Shown here: positions 38,653-46,932 of the stretch, in pieces
How the letters are laid out: the number at the start of each line of letters is the position of its first letter
Numbering within the stretch: the first letter of the stretch is position 1
NCBI RefSeq assembly: GCF_900141895.1
Contig: NZ_FQYT01000010.1
Span: 1 to 64,000 of the forward strand
DNA: 64,000 nucleotides
Source: Parasporobacterium paucivorans DSM 15970
GTDB taxonomy: Bacteria; Bacillota; Clostridia; Lachnospirales; Lachnospiraceae
Reading direction: 5' to 3'
Program-made: the position numbers and the translations under genes
Notes under the pieces: generated by a model
Databases searched by the model: none
Told to the model about the DNA's origin: nothing
Seen by the model: the letters and a program-made list of their open reading frames with translations, nothing else

Positions 38653-39864
38653 ATGATTCAAAAACTGGAAGATTATGGACAGCAGCATTTGCTGAGGTTT
38701 TACGAGGAACTAGGGAAGGAGCAGAAGGAAAAGCTCCTGAAACAGATTGAAGAGATAGATTTTGGGATTCTGTCATTGGTAAAAAGTAATTCCGAACATA
38801 AAAAAGGGAAAATAGAGCCAATCGAGGCACTGAAAATAGATGAAATAGCACCAAACAGGGTGAAGTATTATCAGACCGGTTTACACACTATCCAGGAAGG
38901 CAGAGTGGCATGTGTGCTTCTTGCAGGGGGGCAGGGAACAAGGCTGGGATTTGATAAGCCCAAGGGAACCCTGAACGTGGGCATTGACAGAGAACTGTAC
39001 CTCTTTGAGATCCTTATAGAGAACCTTATGGAGACAGTAAGGGCCACCGGAGGAACCTGGATTCATCTTTTTGTCATGACAAGCGATATAAATAATGATG
39101 ATACTGTTTCTTTCTTTGAAGAAAATGAATATTTTGGCTACAACAGGGATTACGTGACCTTCTTTATACAGGAGATGACACCTGCTGTAGATTTTGAAGG
39201 GAAAATCTACCTGGAGGAAAAGGGAAAAATTGCCGTTTCACCGAATGGAAATGGAGGATGGTTCACTTCTCTGAAAAAATATGGAATACTTGACCGGAAA
39301 GAGTGTTCCGGCATAGAATGGCTGAACGTTTTTTCGGTAGATAATGTTTTACAGAAAATGGCAGATCCGTATTTTGTGGGAGCGACCGTTGAATCCGGTT
39401 ACCCCTGCGGCTCCAAGGTTATAAAGAAAGCATATCCGGACGAAAAGGTCGGGGTCATGTGCAAGGAAAACGGTAAGCCCTCTATCGTGGAATACTATGA
39501 ATTGACGCCTGAAATGATTTCCGAAAAAGATCCTTCCGGAAATCCAGCCTATAATTACGGAGTTATCCTTAATTATTTATTCCGGCTGAAGGACCTTGAT
39601 GATAAGGTGAACAAAAATCTTCCGGTTCATATTGTTGAAAAAAAGATTCCTTACATAGATGAGAGTGGAACACAGGTAAGACCTGATGTGCCTAATGGCT
39701 ATAAATTCGAGACTCTGGTACTGGACATGATCAACCTGATGGATGACTGTCTTGTGTATGAGGTTGTCAGGGAAGAGGAATTTGCACCGATTAAGAATAA
39801 AGAGGGTCAGGACTCCCTTGATACAGCCAGGAAAATGTTGATCCAAAATGGCAAAAACATTTAA
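38653..39864 (+). CDS. UDPGP family UTP--sugar-1-phosphate uridylyltransferase
   Basis: A 403-residue nucleotidyltransferase of the eukaryotic-like UDPGP type (UDP-GlcNAc/GalNAc pyrophosphorylase group), not the short GalU/GlmU type. The nucleotide loop VLLAGGQGTRLGFDKPKGT is clear, and VSPNGNGGWFTSL and FSVDNVLQKMADP contribute to the sugar site. It provides UDP-sugars in the cytoplasm. The sugar cannot be fixed from sequence. The ATG at 38653 is well spaced from AGGAG, whereas ATG 38647 is too close. argS follows 23 bp later. Confidence 0.88.
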   Translation: MIQKLEDYGQQHLLRFYEELGKEQKEKLLKQIEEIDFGILSLVKSNSEHKKGKIEPIEALKIDEIAPNRVKYYQTGLHTIQEGRVACVLLAGGQGTRLGFDKPKGTLNVGIDRELYLFEILIENLMETVRATGGTWIHLFVMTSDINNDDTVSFFEENEYFGYNRDYVTFFIQEMTPAVDFEGKIYLEEKGKIAVSPNGNGGWFTSLKKYGILDRKECSGIEWLNVFSVDNVLQKMADPYFVGATVESGYPCGSKVIKKAYPDEKVGVMCKENGKPSIVEYYELTPEMISEKDPSGNPAYNYGVILNYLFRLKDLDDKVNKNLPVHIVEKKIPYIDESGTQVRPDVPNGYKFETLVLDMINLMDDCLVYEVVREEEFAPIKNKEGQDSLDTARKMLIQNGKNI

Positions 39865-39887
39865 AGGGATTCGGAACGGAGTAAGAA

Positions 39888-41660
39888 ATGAAAAAAATTA
39901 TAGATTTACTGGAAGAAAAGATATCGAAGGCCTTTGAAGAAAGCGGATATGACAGCAAATATGCTGGAGTAACGATTTCCAACAGACCTGACTTATGTGA
40001 ATACCAATGCAACGGGTCGATGCCAGCTGCGAAACAATACAAAAAAGCCCCCTTTGAAATCGCATCCAGTGTTGTTGAAAAGCTGACGGATAAGACGGTT
40101 TTCAAAGAAATCAATGTGGTGAATCCGGGCTTTATCAATATTATTCTTCATGAAGGCTTTGTTTCAGAATATGTCAATTCCATGAAGGATGAACCCGACA
40201 GAGGAATGGACAAAAGCGAGGAAAAGCTTAAGATAATTATTGATTATGGCGGAGCTAACATTGCAAAACCCCTGCATGTCGGACATCTTCGCTCCGCCAT
40301 TATCGGTGAAAGCATTAAAAGGATCTGCAAATTCATGGGACACGATGTCATTGGGGATGTGCATCTTGGTGATTGGGGCTTGCAGATGGGACTTATAATT
40401 ACGGAACTTAAGGAAAGGCAACCTAAGCTCCCGTATTTTGACGAGAATTTCGAAGGGGAATATCCTCAGGAAGCACCCTTTACCATTGGGGAGCTGGAGG
40501 AAATCTATCCGGCTGCCAACGCGAAATCAAAGACGGATGAAACCTTTAAGGATGCTGCCAGAGTAGCCACCTATGAACTGCAGAGTGGACGAAGGGGATA
40601 TTTTGCCCTCTGGCGTCACATCCTGAATGTGTCGGTTGCTGATCTGAAAGTGAATTATGACAATCTGGATGTTCATTTTGAAGAATGGAAAAAGGAAAGC
40701 GATGCGCAGCCGTATATTCCCGAAATGGTGGAGTATATGAAAAGGGAAGGGTATACCAGAGTGAGCGACGGTGCACTCGTGGTGGATGTCAAAGAAGAGA
40801 CAGACAACAAGGAAATTCCTCCTTGCATGATAATAAAATCAGATGGAGCAACACTGTACAATACCACAGATCTGGCAACGATTGTTGAAAGAAAAAAACT
40901 CTTTGATCCCAACCATATCATTTATGTTGTGGATAAAAGACAGGGTTTGTATTTCGAGCAGATTTTCAGATGCGCAAAAAAAACAAAGCTGGTGGATGAT
41001 AAGACACGCTTCACTTTTATCGGTTTTGGAACCATGAATGGGAAGGATGGCAAACCCTTCAAGACGAGGGATGGCGGCGTAATGCGGCTGGAGGATCTTA
41101 TTACCAGCATAAACGAGGCAGTTTATAATAAGATAATGGAAAACAGGGTTGAGACAGAAGAGGAGGCCAGGCGGGTGGCAGAGATTGTCGGTTTGTCTGC
41201 CTTGAAATATGGTGACTTATCTAATCAGGCAACGAAGGATTACGTGTTTGACATAGACCGTTTCACATCCTTTGAGGGAAACACCGGACCTTATATCCTT
41301 TATACTATTGTTCGAATAAAGTCCATATTGGAGAAATACAAAGAAAGATTTCCGGAATCAGCCGCTAAAGCTGCAGATATTCTGCCTGCAGAACAGATTC
41401 AGGAAAAAAATCTTATGCTTGAACTGCTGAAATATAATGAAGTAATAGAAAGTGCCTACGAGGAGCTGGCTCCCCACAGACTCTGTGCTTATGTATTTGA
41501 TCTTGCCAATGCGTTTAATAAATTCTATCATGAGACAAACATTCTTGCGCAAGAGGATATAGAAAGACAGATGAGTTATGTCAGGCTGATAGTGCTTGTG
41601 AAAGAGATTCTGGAACAATGTATTAATCTGCTGGGTTTTGAGGCTCCTGACAGGATGTAA
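39888..41660 (+). CDS. argS: Arginyl-tRNA synthetase
   Basis: A 590-residue class I synthetase. The N-terminal additional domain (SNRPDLCEYQCNGSM) is followed by the HIGH region NIAKPLHVGHLRSAIIGES. The KMSKS lysine region is degenerate (FKTRDGGVMRLEDL), as is usual for ArgRS. The C-terminal helical anticodon domain ends HETNILAQEDIERQM. The start follows GGAGTAAGAA. Confidence 0.96.
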   Translation: MKKIIDLLEEKISKAFEESGYDSKYAGVTISNRPDLCEYQCNGSMPAAKQYKKAPFEIASSVVEKLTDKTVFKEINVVNPGFINIILHEGFVSEYVNSMKDEPDRGMDKSEEKLKIIIDYGGANIAKPLHVGHLRSAIIGESIKRICKFMGHDVIGDVHLGDWGLQMGLIITELKERQPKLPYFDENFEGEYPQEAPFTIGELEEIYPAANAKSKTDETFKDAARVATYELQSGRRGYFALWRHILNVSVADLKVNYDNLDVHFEEWKKESDAQPYIPEMVEYMKREGYTRVSDGALVVDVKEETDNKEIPPCMIIKSDGATLYNTTDLATIVERKKLFDPNHIIYVVDKRQGLYFEQIFRCAKKTKLVDDKTRFTFIGFGTMNGKDGKPFKTRDGGVMRLEDLITSINEAVYNKIMENRVETEEEARRVAEIVGLSALKYGDLSNQATKDYVFDIDRFTSFEGNTGPYILYTIVRIKSILEKYKERFPESAAKAADILPAEQIQEKNLMLELLKYNEVIESAYEELAPHRLCAYVFDLANAFNKFYHETNILAQEDIERQMSYVRLIVLVKEILEQCINLLGFEAPDRM

Positions 41661-41679
41661 GTCGTATGAAGTGAAGATG

Positions 41680-41710
41680 AAAAGAGGCTGCACATTTTGC
41701 AGCCTCTTTT
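41680..41710. terminator. Bidirectional intrinsic terminator
   Basis: A perfect 13-bp stem AAAAGAGGCTGCA/TGCAGCCTCTTTT with a 5-base loop lies between argS and the small convergent gene, and directly abuts the latter's stop codon. Confidence 0.9.
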
Positions 41711-41875
41711 CTATGCAAGATAATCGTAAACGGACCAGACCAAAAAAGCGATAATGGCGAGGACGATAATGGTAAATATGACTCTCTTCAAGAGCTTAAT
41801 GCGTTTCTGTCTTTTGAGAATTTTTTTTCTGTTTATTTTTTCTGTTTTGTGATGGTCGACCTTCTCCTGGCTCAA
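41711..41875 (-). CDS. Small single-span membrane protein (54 aa)
   Basis: A 54-residue protein too short for usual ORF cut-offs. It has a strongly basic N-terminal half (HHKTEKINRKKILKRQKRIK) and one hydrophobic helix (VIFTIIVLAIIAFLVWSVY) near the end. The start is TTG at 41875 behind a full AAAGGAGG at 7 bp, and it ends at the argS terminator. The positive N-terminus predicts a cytoplasmic N side. Similar basic-then-one-helix proteins occur in related Clostridia as far as I recall, without known function. Confidence 0.75.
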   Translation of the reverse strand: MSQEKVDHHKTEKINRKKILKRQKRIKLLKRVIFTIIVLAIIAFLVWSVYDYLA

Positions 41876-41936
41876 GTAGTTTCCTCCTTTTATATACGAT
41901 GCATTCTAAGGCAATTGTATTACAATAAGATGAAAA

Positions 41937-42245
41937 TCACAAGAGATGAATTGATTCAAACAGGAAGACTGCCAGGATTGCACCTAATGCAACAACGACA
42001 AGGCTTTTGTTGAAATATGCCAACGTAAGTGCGGCCAGAGTTCCGAACATGGCGCTTGCAGTCTGGGTGGTTGAATAAAATATGTCCGGAAAAGTCAGCG
42101 ATGCAAGAACTGCATAGGGCATAAAGTGTAAAAAGGACCGGATATATCTGGAACTTATATTTTTCTTGAGGATGGCTATCGGCAGAACACGGGGCAGATA
42201 CGTAACGGCAGCCATAAGAAATATAGCGATGATGGGTTTTGTCAT
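41937..42245 (-). CDS. azlD: AzlD-type branched-chain amino acid exporter subunit
   Basis: A 102-residue protein with four hydrophobic helices and the family features AAVTYLPRVLPI and LHFMPYAVLASLTFPDI. AzlC/AzlD pairs export branched-chain amino acids or analogues. It overlaps azlC by 4 bp (ATGA), so translation is coupled. Confidence 0.9.
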   Translation of the reverse strand: MTKPIIAIFLMAAVTYLPRVLPIAILKKNISSRYIRSFLHFMPYAVLASLTFPDIFYSTTQTASAMFGTLAALTLAYFNKSLVVVALGAILAVFLFESIHLL

Positions 42246-42958
42246 GATACATCTTCCTCCTGTGGAAAAAACAGGGCACCAAGTGCAGCCGCGCCAAGCG
42301 TCGCAAGAATGACACGGAAACCTGTCGAAATAAAACTGAAAAATGGTATATACCGGATTATACAGCTGATTGCAACTGCAGCTAAAACAACGGTAAGAAC
42401 CGGACGGGATTTAGCGGCAGGGGGAATTATCAGGGCTATGAACATAGCGTACAGAGCAATTCCCATCGCTCCTCCAAGTTCCTTTGGAAGTACTCCGGAG
42501 GCTGTCGCTCCGGCAAAAGTGCCGAGAGCCCATCCGAAATAGGGGGCAGAGATGAGGCCGTAGAAAAAGCGTTTGGAAATAGTTCCGTTTTCCATGGACG
42601 ACACAGCGAAGGTTTCATCCGTTATACCAAATGCAAGGATAAGGCGGTCTGCCAGGCGTACAGCTGGCTCCAATTTTTGGGATAAAGCCAGAGACATCAG
42701 CATGTATCGGATATTTATTATAAAGGTGGTTATAGTGATTTCTAAATAGCCTGCTCCTGCCAGAATCAGATTTGTACCGGCAAATTGCCCGGAACTGGTC
42801 AGGTTTGACATGGATATCAGAACAGTCATCCATACGGGTAGACCGTTGCTGACCGCCATAAACCCAAACGTGAAGGATACAGGTATGTATCCGAGCGCAA
42901 TGGGAAGTCCCTTAAAGAACCCGTCCCTGAAATCGGAGCGGTTGGATGCGTTGTTCAT
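42242..42958 (-). CDS. azlC: AzlC-type branched-chain amino acid exporter subunit
   Basis: A 238-residue membrane protein. The N-terminus FRDGFFKGLPIALGYIPVSFTFG and the helix with SSGQFAGTNLI are AzlC signatures; about six to seven helices follow. The ATG at 42958 follows GGAGG at 7 bp; the longer frame reaching 43027 runs into the promoter and is rejected. Confidence 0.92.
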   Translation of the reverse strand: MNNASNRSDFRDGFFKGLPIALGYIPVSFTFGFMAVSNGLPVWMTVLISMSNLTSSGQFAGTNLILAGAGYLEITITTFIINIRYMLMSLALSQKLEPAVRLADRLILAFGITDETFAVSSMENGTISKRFFYGLISAPYFGWALGTFAGATASGVLPKELGGAMGIALYAMFIALIIPPAAKSRPVLTVVLAAVAISCIIRYIPFFSFISTGFRVILATLGAAALGALFFPQEEDVS

Positions 42959-42998
42959 TACACACCTCCGGAATGTGGATTTTGATACAGATTTAACG

Positions 42999-43027
42999 AT
43001 TATAGCATCGGAAATGCTTAAAATCAA
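42999..43027 (-). promoter_or_regulatory. Promoter for azlCD
   Basis: On the minus strand TTGATT (43027-43022), a 17-bp spacer and TATAAT (43004-42999). It is back to back with the promoter of the CPBP gene. Confidence 0.75.
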
Positions 43028-43042
43028 GCAAAGAAGGATGGA

Positions 43043-43071
43043 TTGACAAAAGATGGCATTGCTTTTATACT
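43043..43071 (+). promoter_or_regulatory. Promoter for the CPBP protease gene
   Basis: TTGACA (43043-43048), a 17-bp spacer and TATACT (43066-43071): near-consensus, 31 bp before the start codon. Confidence 0.85.
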
Positions 43072-43102
43072 AGTAATGTTATCAAAAAAGGGGATATGAA
43101 AG

Positions 43103-43948
43103 ATGTACTATGAGACGGATATCAGAAAATTCTGGAAGGTTATTTCGCCTCCCATATATTATTTTTTAGTTAATGTTCTGGCTACTTATGTATTTTCTTT
43201 TATATACATCAGCAGCCGGCTATCTGCGTTCACGGATCAGGGAAAGATCCTGACGGCGGATAATTATTCAGAATTTTCAAAAGCAGTTCAGGATGCGGTG
43301 TTGAATCAGTCGCTTCTGATAACGTGCGTAGCTGCAATTGCGACATTATTGCTTTATTTTGTCAAGTACAGAAAAAATATCCAGATAGATGTAGAAATGC
43401 AAAAAGTCAATATTAGTTTTGGTTATGCGGCTCTACTTGGGATGATGGCAAGCGTTTCCTTGAGCCGATTGCTTTCTCTGCTTCCAATAGATAATTTGTT
43501 TGGAAATTATGCAGAGGTTCAGAATACACTTTTTGGCGGAAACATTTTCATGGAGATTCTGACTTTAGCTATCATTGTGCCGGTTCTGGAAGAAATTCTT
43601 TTCAGAGGCCTGGTGTATGGGCGTATGTCCCGTTATTCCGGAAGAAGGGCGGCAGCTGTGATATCCTCAATAATATTCGGAATATATCATATGAATTTGC
43701 TTCAGGGAATATATGCATTCATTCTGGGAATGCTTTTGGTGTTTGTATATGAGAAATACCAGAGCATAATGGCGCCAGTCATTCTTCATGCTTTTGCCAA
43801 TGGATTTTCCATATTTTTATTCTATACGGATATAAGCAACAAAATAAGTTCAAATCTTTATTCATACATAATATTTATGCTGGTTGAAGCTGCAATCGCA
43901 TTGTGGATGATAAAAATCATTCAGACAAAATTCAAAAAACTAGTTTAA
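43103..43948 (+). CDS. CPBP (Abi/Rce1-like) intramembrane metalloprotease
   Basis: A 281-residue membrane protein with about eight helices. All three CPBP motifs are present: EEILFRG (E163, E164, R168), FGIYHMN (His196) and the later ILHAFANG (His229). Family members cleave prenylated proteins or peptides, or act in bacteriocin self-immunity; no bacteriocin genes are nearby. It is followed 14 bp later by a glycosyltransferase gene. Confidence 0.9.
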   Translation: MYYETDIRKFWKVISPPIYYFLVNVLATYVFSFIYISSRLSAFTDQGKILTADNYSEFSKAVQDAVLNQSLLITCVAAIATLLLYFVKYRKNIQIDVEMQKVNISFGYAALLGMMASVSLSRLLSLLPIDNLFGNYAEVQNTLFGGNIFMEILTLAIIVPVLEEILFRGLVYGRMSRYSGRRAAAVISSIIFGIYHMNLLQGIYAFILGMLLVFVYEKYQSIMAPVILHAFANGFSIFLFYTDISNKISSNLYSYIIFMLVEAAIALWMIKIIQTKFKKLV

Positions 43949-43962
43949 TAAATGGAGGCAAA

Positions 43963-44979
43963 ATGAAGCTGCTGACTATTACTGTACCTTGTTATAATTC
44001 ACAGGAATATATGAGAAAGTGTATCGACAGCCTGCTGCCTGGCGGCGAAGATGTGGAAATCATCATCGTGGATGATGGATCTACTGATGCAACAGCCCAA
44101 ATCGCGGATGAATACGCTCAAAAATACCCGGACATGATTCGGGTAATCCATCAGAAAAACGGCGGTCATGGTGCCGGTCTGAATACCGGAATCAGGAACG
44201 CAACTGGGCTGTACTTCAAAGTGGTGGATAGTGATGACTGGTTAGAGTCTTCCGCTTATGAAAAACTGCTGAAGCTGATTCGGAAAATGAATAATAAAGA
44301 ACAGACTGCGGATCTGATCGTATGCAATTATGTTTACGAAAATCAAAACTCGATTCATAAAAAGGTGATGAACTGCCGCAGGGCTATGCCAAGAAACAGG
44401 ATGATAACCTGGGAAAACAAGATGCATTTCCGATATACCCAGTATATACTTATGCATTCGGCCATATTCAAGACCCAGGTATTGCGGGATTCCGGCGTTG
44501 TGATGCCAGAACATCAGTTTTATGTGGATAACGTGTTCGTATATGCGCCGCTCCCGTACGTTAAGACACTTTATTATTTGGATGTGGATCTCTACAGATA
44601 TTATATCGGCCGGTCTGATCAGTCCGTGAATGAACAGACAATGATCCGGAGGATCGACCAGCAGATCAATGTAAATAAAATCATCATAGATACATATAAT
44701 AAGACCCAGATGACGAGTGTGGGATTGGAAAAATACATGCGGCATTACCTGACAATCCTGATGGGGATAACATCCCTTTTCCTGGTCCTCTCGGAAAATG
44801 AGGCAGATGCCATCAAAAAAAGGGAATTGTGGGGTTACCTAAAAAAAGAAAACCCAGTCTTATTTAATAAGACCAGGTGGACGTTTATCGGTTTAGGTGT
44901 CAATTTACCTGGAAGAGCCGGACGAAGAATCACTATATTCGGATACAGAATTCTTCAGAAACTTATAGGTTTTAATTAA
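43963..44979 (+). CDS. Family 2 glycosyltransferase
   Basis: A 338-residue GT-A-fold enzyme. The nucleotide-sugar site is seen as ITVPCYNSQEYM and IIVDDGSTDAT, and the metal-binding DxD as KVVDSDDWLE. The remainder lacks a membrane anchor. The sugar and acceptor are unknown. The ATG at 43963 follows GGAGG at 5 bp. Its last 75 bp overlap the 3' end of the convergent PAP2-like gene. Confidence 0.88.
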   Translation: MKLLTITVPCYNSQEYMRKCIDSLLPGGEDVEIIIVDDGSTDATAQIADEYAQKYPDMIRVIHQKNGGHGAGLNTGIRNATGLYFKVVDSDDWLESSAYEKLLKLIRKMNNKEQTADLIVCNYVYENQNSIHKKVMNCRRAMPRNRMITWENKMHFRYTQYILMHSAIFKTQVLRDSGVVMPEHQFYVDNVFVYAPLPYVKTLYYLDVDLYRYYIGRSDQSVNEQTMIRRIDQQINVNKIIIDTYNKTQMTSVGLEKYMRHYLTILMGITSLFLVLSENEADAIKKRELWGYLKKENPVLFNKTRWTFIGLGVNLPGRAGRRITIFGYRILQKLIGFN

Positions 44980-45591
44980 TATTTTTGAATACACGAATGT
45001 ATACATGATTAAAAACAGTGCAAGAGACGCAACAACATCAACGATGGAGTGCTGGTTCAGGAATAAGGTTGAGATACAAATGGCGATCATAAGAATAAGG
45101 GATAAGAAGCGGATGTGCTTTTTGTCCCTTATTATTGCGTTCTTAAGAAGGGCAGTATGACAGACCAGAGAGTTATACACGTGAATACTGGGGCATACAT
45201 TTGTACTGGTATCCGTTTGGTACAGGTGGGCAATAGCCTGGGTGAAAATATTTTTATCTGTATCGATTGCTACCCTCAGAAGCTGGGCATTCGGCCACAG
45301 TGTGTATATAACAAGGCAAACGGTCATGCCGATAAACAGCATCGCCGAATGTTTATAGAAATCTTCCTTTGTGCCTATGAATAAAACAAAAAGAGTCACA
45401 AGCGGGACATAAATGAACCATAAAAAGTAAGGTATGGCAAAGTATTCGCAGAATGGAATATATGCATCGATTCTGGAGGAAATGATTGTGACTTCTGTTG
45501 TGCGCTGTTCAAGCCATAAAAACCATGGAAGATATATAAAGAAATATAAAAGCGTCCATGCCTGACCATATTTTTTAAGTAGAGACTTCAC
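44905..45591 (-). CDS. PAP2-like membrane phosphatase/phosphotransferase
   Basis: A 228-residue protein with about six helices. The PAP2 motifs are altered: CPSIHVYNS stands for PSGH, and STLFLNQHSIVDV for SRxxxxxHxxxD, with Thr in the place of Arg. The His and Asp are kept, as in inositol-phosphotransferase-like PAP2 branches. A hydrophilic Ser-rich tail (SEYSDSSSGSSR) comes from the region overlapping the glycosyltransferase gene. The start is GTG at 45591 with AAAGGT upstream. It probably acts on a lipid or lipid-linked phosphate together with the neighbouring lipid kinase (inference). Confidence 0.75.
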   Translation of the reverse strand: MKSLLKKYGQAWTLLYFFIYLPWFLWLEQRTTEVTIISSRIDAYIPFCEYFAIPYFLWFIYVPLVTLFVLFIGTKEDFYKHSAMLFIGMTVCLVIYTLWPNAQLLRVAIDTDKNIFTQAIAHLYQTDTSTNVCPSIHVYNSLVCHTALLKNAIIRDKKHIRFLSLILMIAICISTLFLNQHSIVDVVASLALFLIMYTFVYSKILIKTYKFLKNSVSEYSDSSSGSSR

Positions 45592-45617
45592 GTGAATTAG
45601 TACCTTTCATATCTGAT

Positions 45618-46538
45618 TTATTTGATTACCATTCTGATCTTTTCATTTGAGCAGAAGGCGGAGAAACTTGTTGCTTTTGCTATCGGCTCCCCATCTGAAT
45701 GGGATGGAATCGGTTCCATAGAATCAATCTGCACATGTTTACACCGGAATATTCGTACGCCCTTTATTAAGTTGTGTTTACCGATAACAGCAAGTAGAAG
45801 GGCGAAGAAAAATTTCAGGCGGGAAATATCAGCAAAAACACAAACATCAAGCAAATCATCCGTACAGTCTGCTTTCGGTGCAAACATGAGGCCGCCTTCA
45901 AAACGGGTGTTATGTATGGAAGCGAAAAGCATATCCCGTACATCGAGCTTCTTTCCACCGTCCAGGATGATTACAGAATCACTGGATTTATAGGTAAGCA
46001 CTAACTTTATTCCGGTTATGATGAAGGCGAGTTTGGACAACCCAAAAAAACTCAGATATTTTGCGAGTCTGGATGTATGCAAGGAACTGTTTACAGCGGC
46101 ATCATACCCAGCTCCGCTGCTTGCCAGAAAACGTCGTTCTTTATTCCCCGTCGTGATTGTTCCCAAATCTATTAATTTATAGGTACCGGGTTTCAAAATG
46201 GCTGACAGGGCCTTTTGGGGATCATTGCTTATTCCTAAAGCACGGGCAAAACCACTTCCGCTTCCAATGGGGATGTATCCCAGGACGATTTCTTCTGAGA
46301 GTGAAATACCATTAATAACTTCATTCAAAGTACCATCATCGCCAACAACAACGATTACCTTGGTTTTATCCGTATGGACAGTCGTGATCTCAAGTGCAAT
46401 ATCAAGGGCATCTGAGGTTTTTCCTATAAAATGTGCAGTATAACGGATGTTTTTCTGATCGAGTATTGTACGCAGTCGCGACCAGACAGACGTCCCCAGT
46501 CCATTTTTGGCAAATGAATTAACGATAAAATGGTACAT
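45618..46538 (-). CDS. Diacylglycerol/lipid kinase family protein (YegS/BmrU-like)
   Basis: A 306-residue DAGK-catalytic-domain protein. The phosphate-binding loop is GDDGTLNEVING (66-77) where most relatives have GGDGT, and the second loop is GSGSGFAR (92-99). Family members phosphorylate lipids such as diacylglycerol or undecaprenol. The Gly-to-Asp change may alter activity. The ATG at 46538 follows GAGGAGG. It is 26 bp upstream of the PAP2-like gene on the same strand. Confidence 0.85.
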   Translation of the reverse strand: MYHFIVNSFAKNGLGTSVWSRLRTILDQKNIRYTAHFIGKTSDALDIALEITTVHTDKTKVIVVVGDDGTLNEVINGISLSEEIVLGYIPIGSGSGFARALGISNDPQKALSAILKPGTYKLIDLGTITTGNKERRFLASSGAGYDAAVNSSLHTSRLAKYLSFFGLSKLAFIITGIKLVLTYKSSDSVIILDGGKKLDVRDMLFASIHNTRFEGGLMFAPKADCTDDLLDVCVFADISRLKFFFALLLAVIGKHNLIKGVRIFRCKHVQIDSMEPIPSHSDGEPIAKATSFSAFCSNEKIRMVIK

Positions 46539-46630
46539 GGAATCCTCCTCAATGTGCTTTCAAAGATATATACAGTATAGCACAATAAAAAAAAATGATA
46601 TAGATGAATTCTGAAAAAAGAAAGTTGCAC

Positions 46631-46659
46631 TTGTGCTGTAAAGTGATAAGGTATATAAT
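46631..46659 (+). promoter_or_regulatory. Promoter for the 50-aa protein and acyl-CoA ligase
   Basis: TTGTGC (46631-46636), a 17-bp spacer and TATAAT (46654-46659) precede the small gene by 28 bp. Confidence 0.6.
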
Positions 46660-46687
46660 AAACAAAAAGTTGCAGGAGGTAAAGCCT

Positions 46688-46840
46688 ATGGAAGCAGTAA
46701 AAAACAAGGTGGATGCCATAAGAGAGCTGGAAAATCAGGGTGTTTTGACAACGGAGGAAGCATGGAAATGTATTCAGATACTGAATGAATCCGGAAATGA
46801 GGCGATTGATTTTGAAGAGGAGCTATTCTTCATTGACTAA
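46688..46840 (+). CDS. Small acidic protein (50 aa), unknown
   Basis: The protein starts MEAVKNKVDAIRELENQG and ends FEEELFFID. It looks like two short helices with a strongly acidic end. The ATG at 46688 follows AGGAGG at good spacing, and a promoter lies upstream, so it is probably real. It precedes the acyl-CoA ligase by 92 bp and may share its transcript. A 12-bp perfect palindrome CGCTTTAAAGCG lies in the gap at 46894-46905. I do not recognise the family. Confidence 0.65.
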   Translation: MEAVKNKVDAIRELENQGVLTTEEAWKCIQILNESGNEAIDFEEELFFID

Positions 46841-46932
46841 AACAGGCAAAACCATCATCAGTCGAGGATTTTTTTTTGACCTCAACACTAACACGCTTTA
46901 AAGCGCCTAATCATTAAAGGAGAAGCAATAAC

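Noticed and set aside
42959-43027. Longer N-terminus for AzlC
   Set aside because: It would translate the azlCD promoter and leader; GGAGG before 42958 decides the start.
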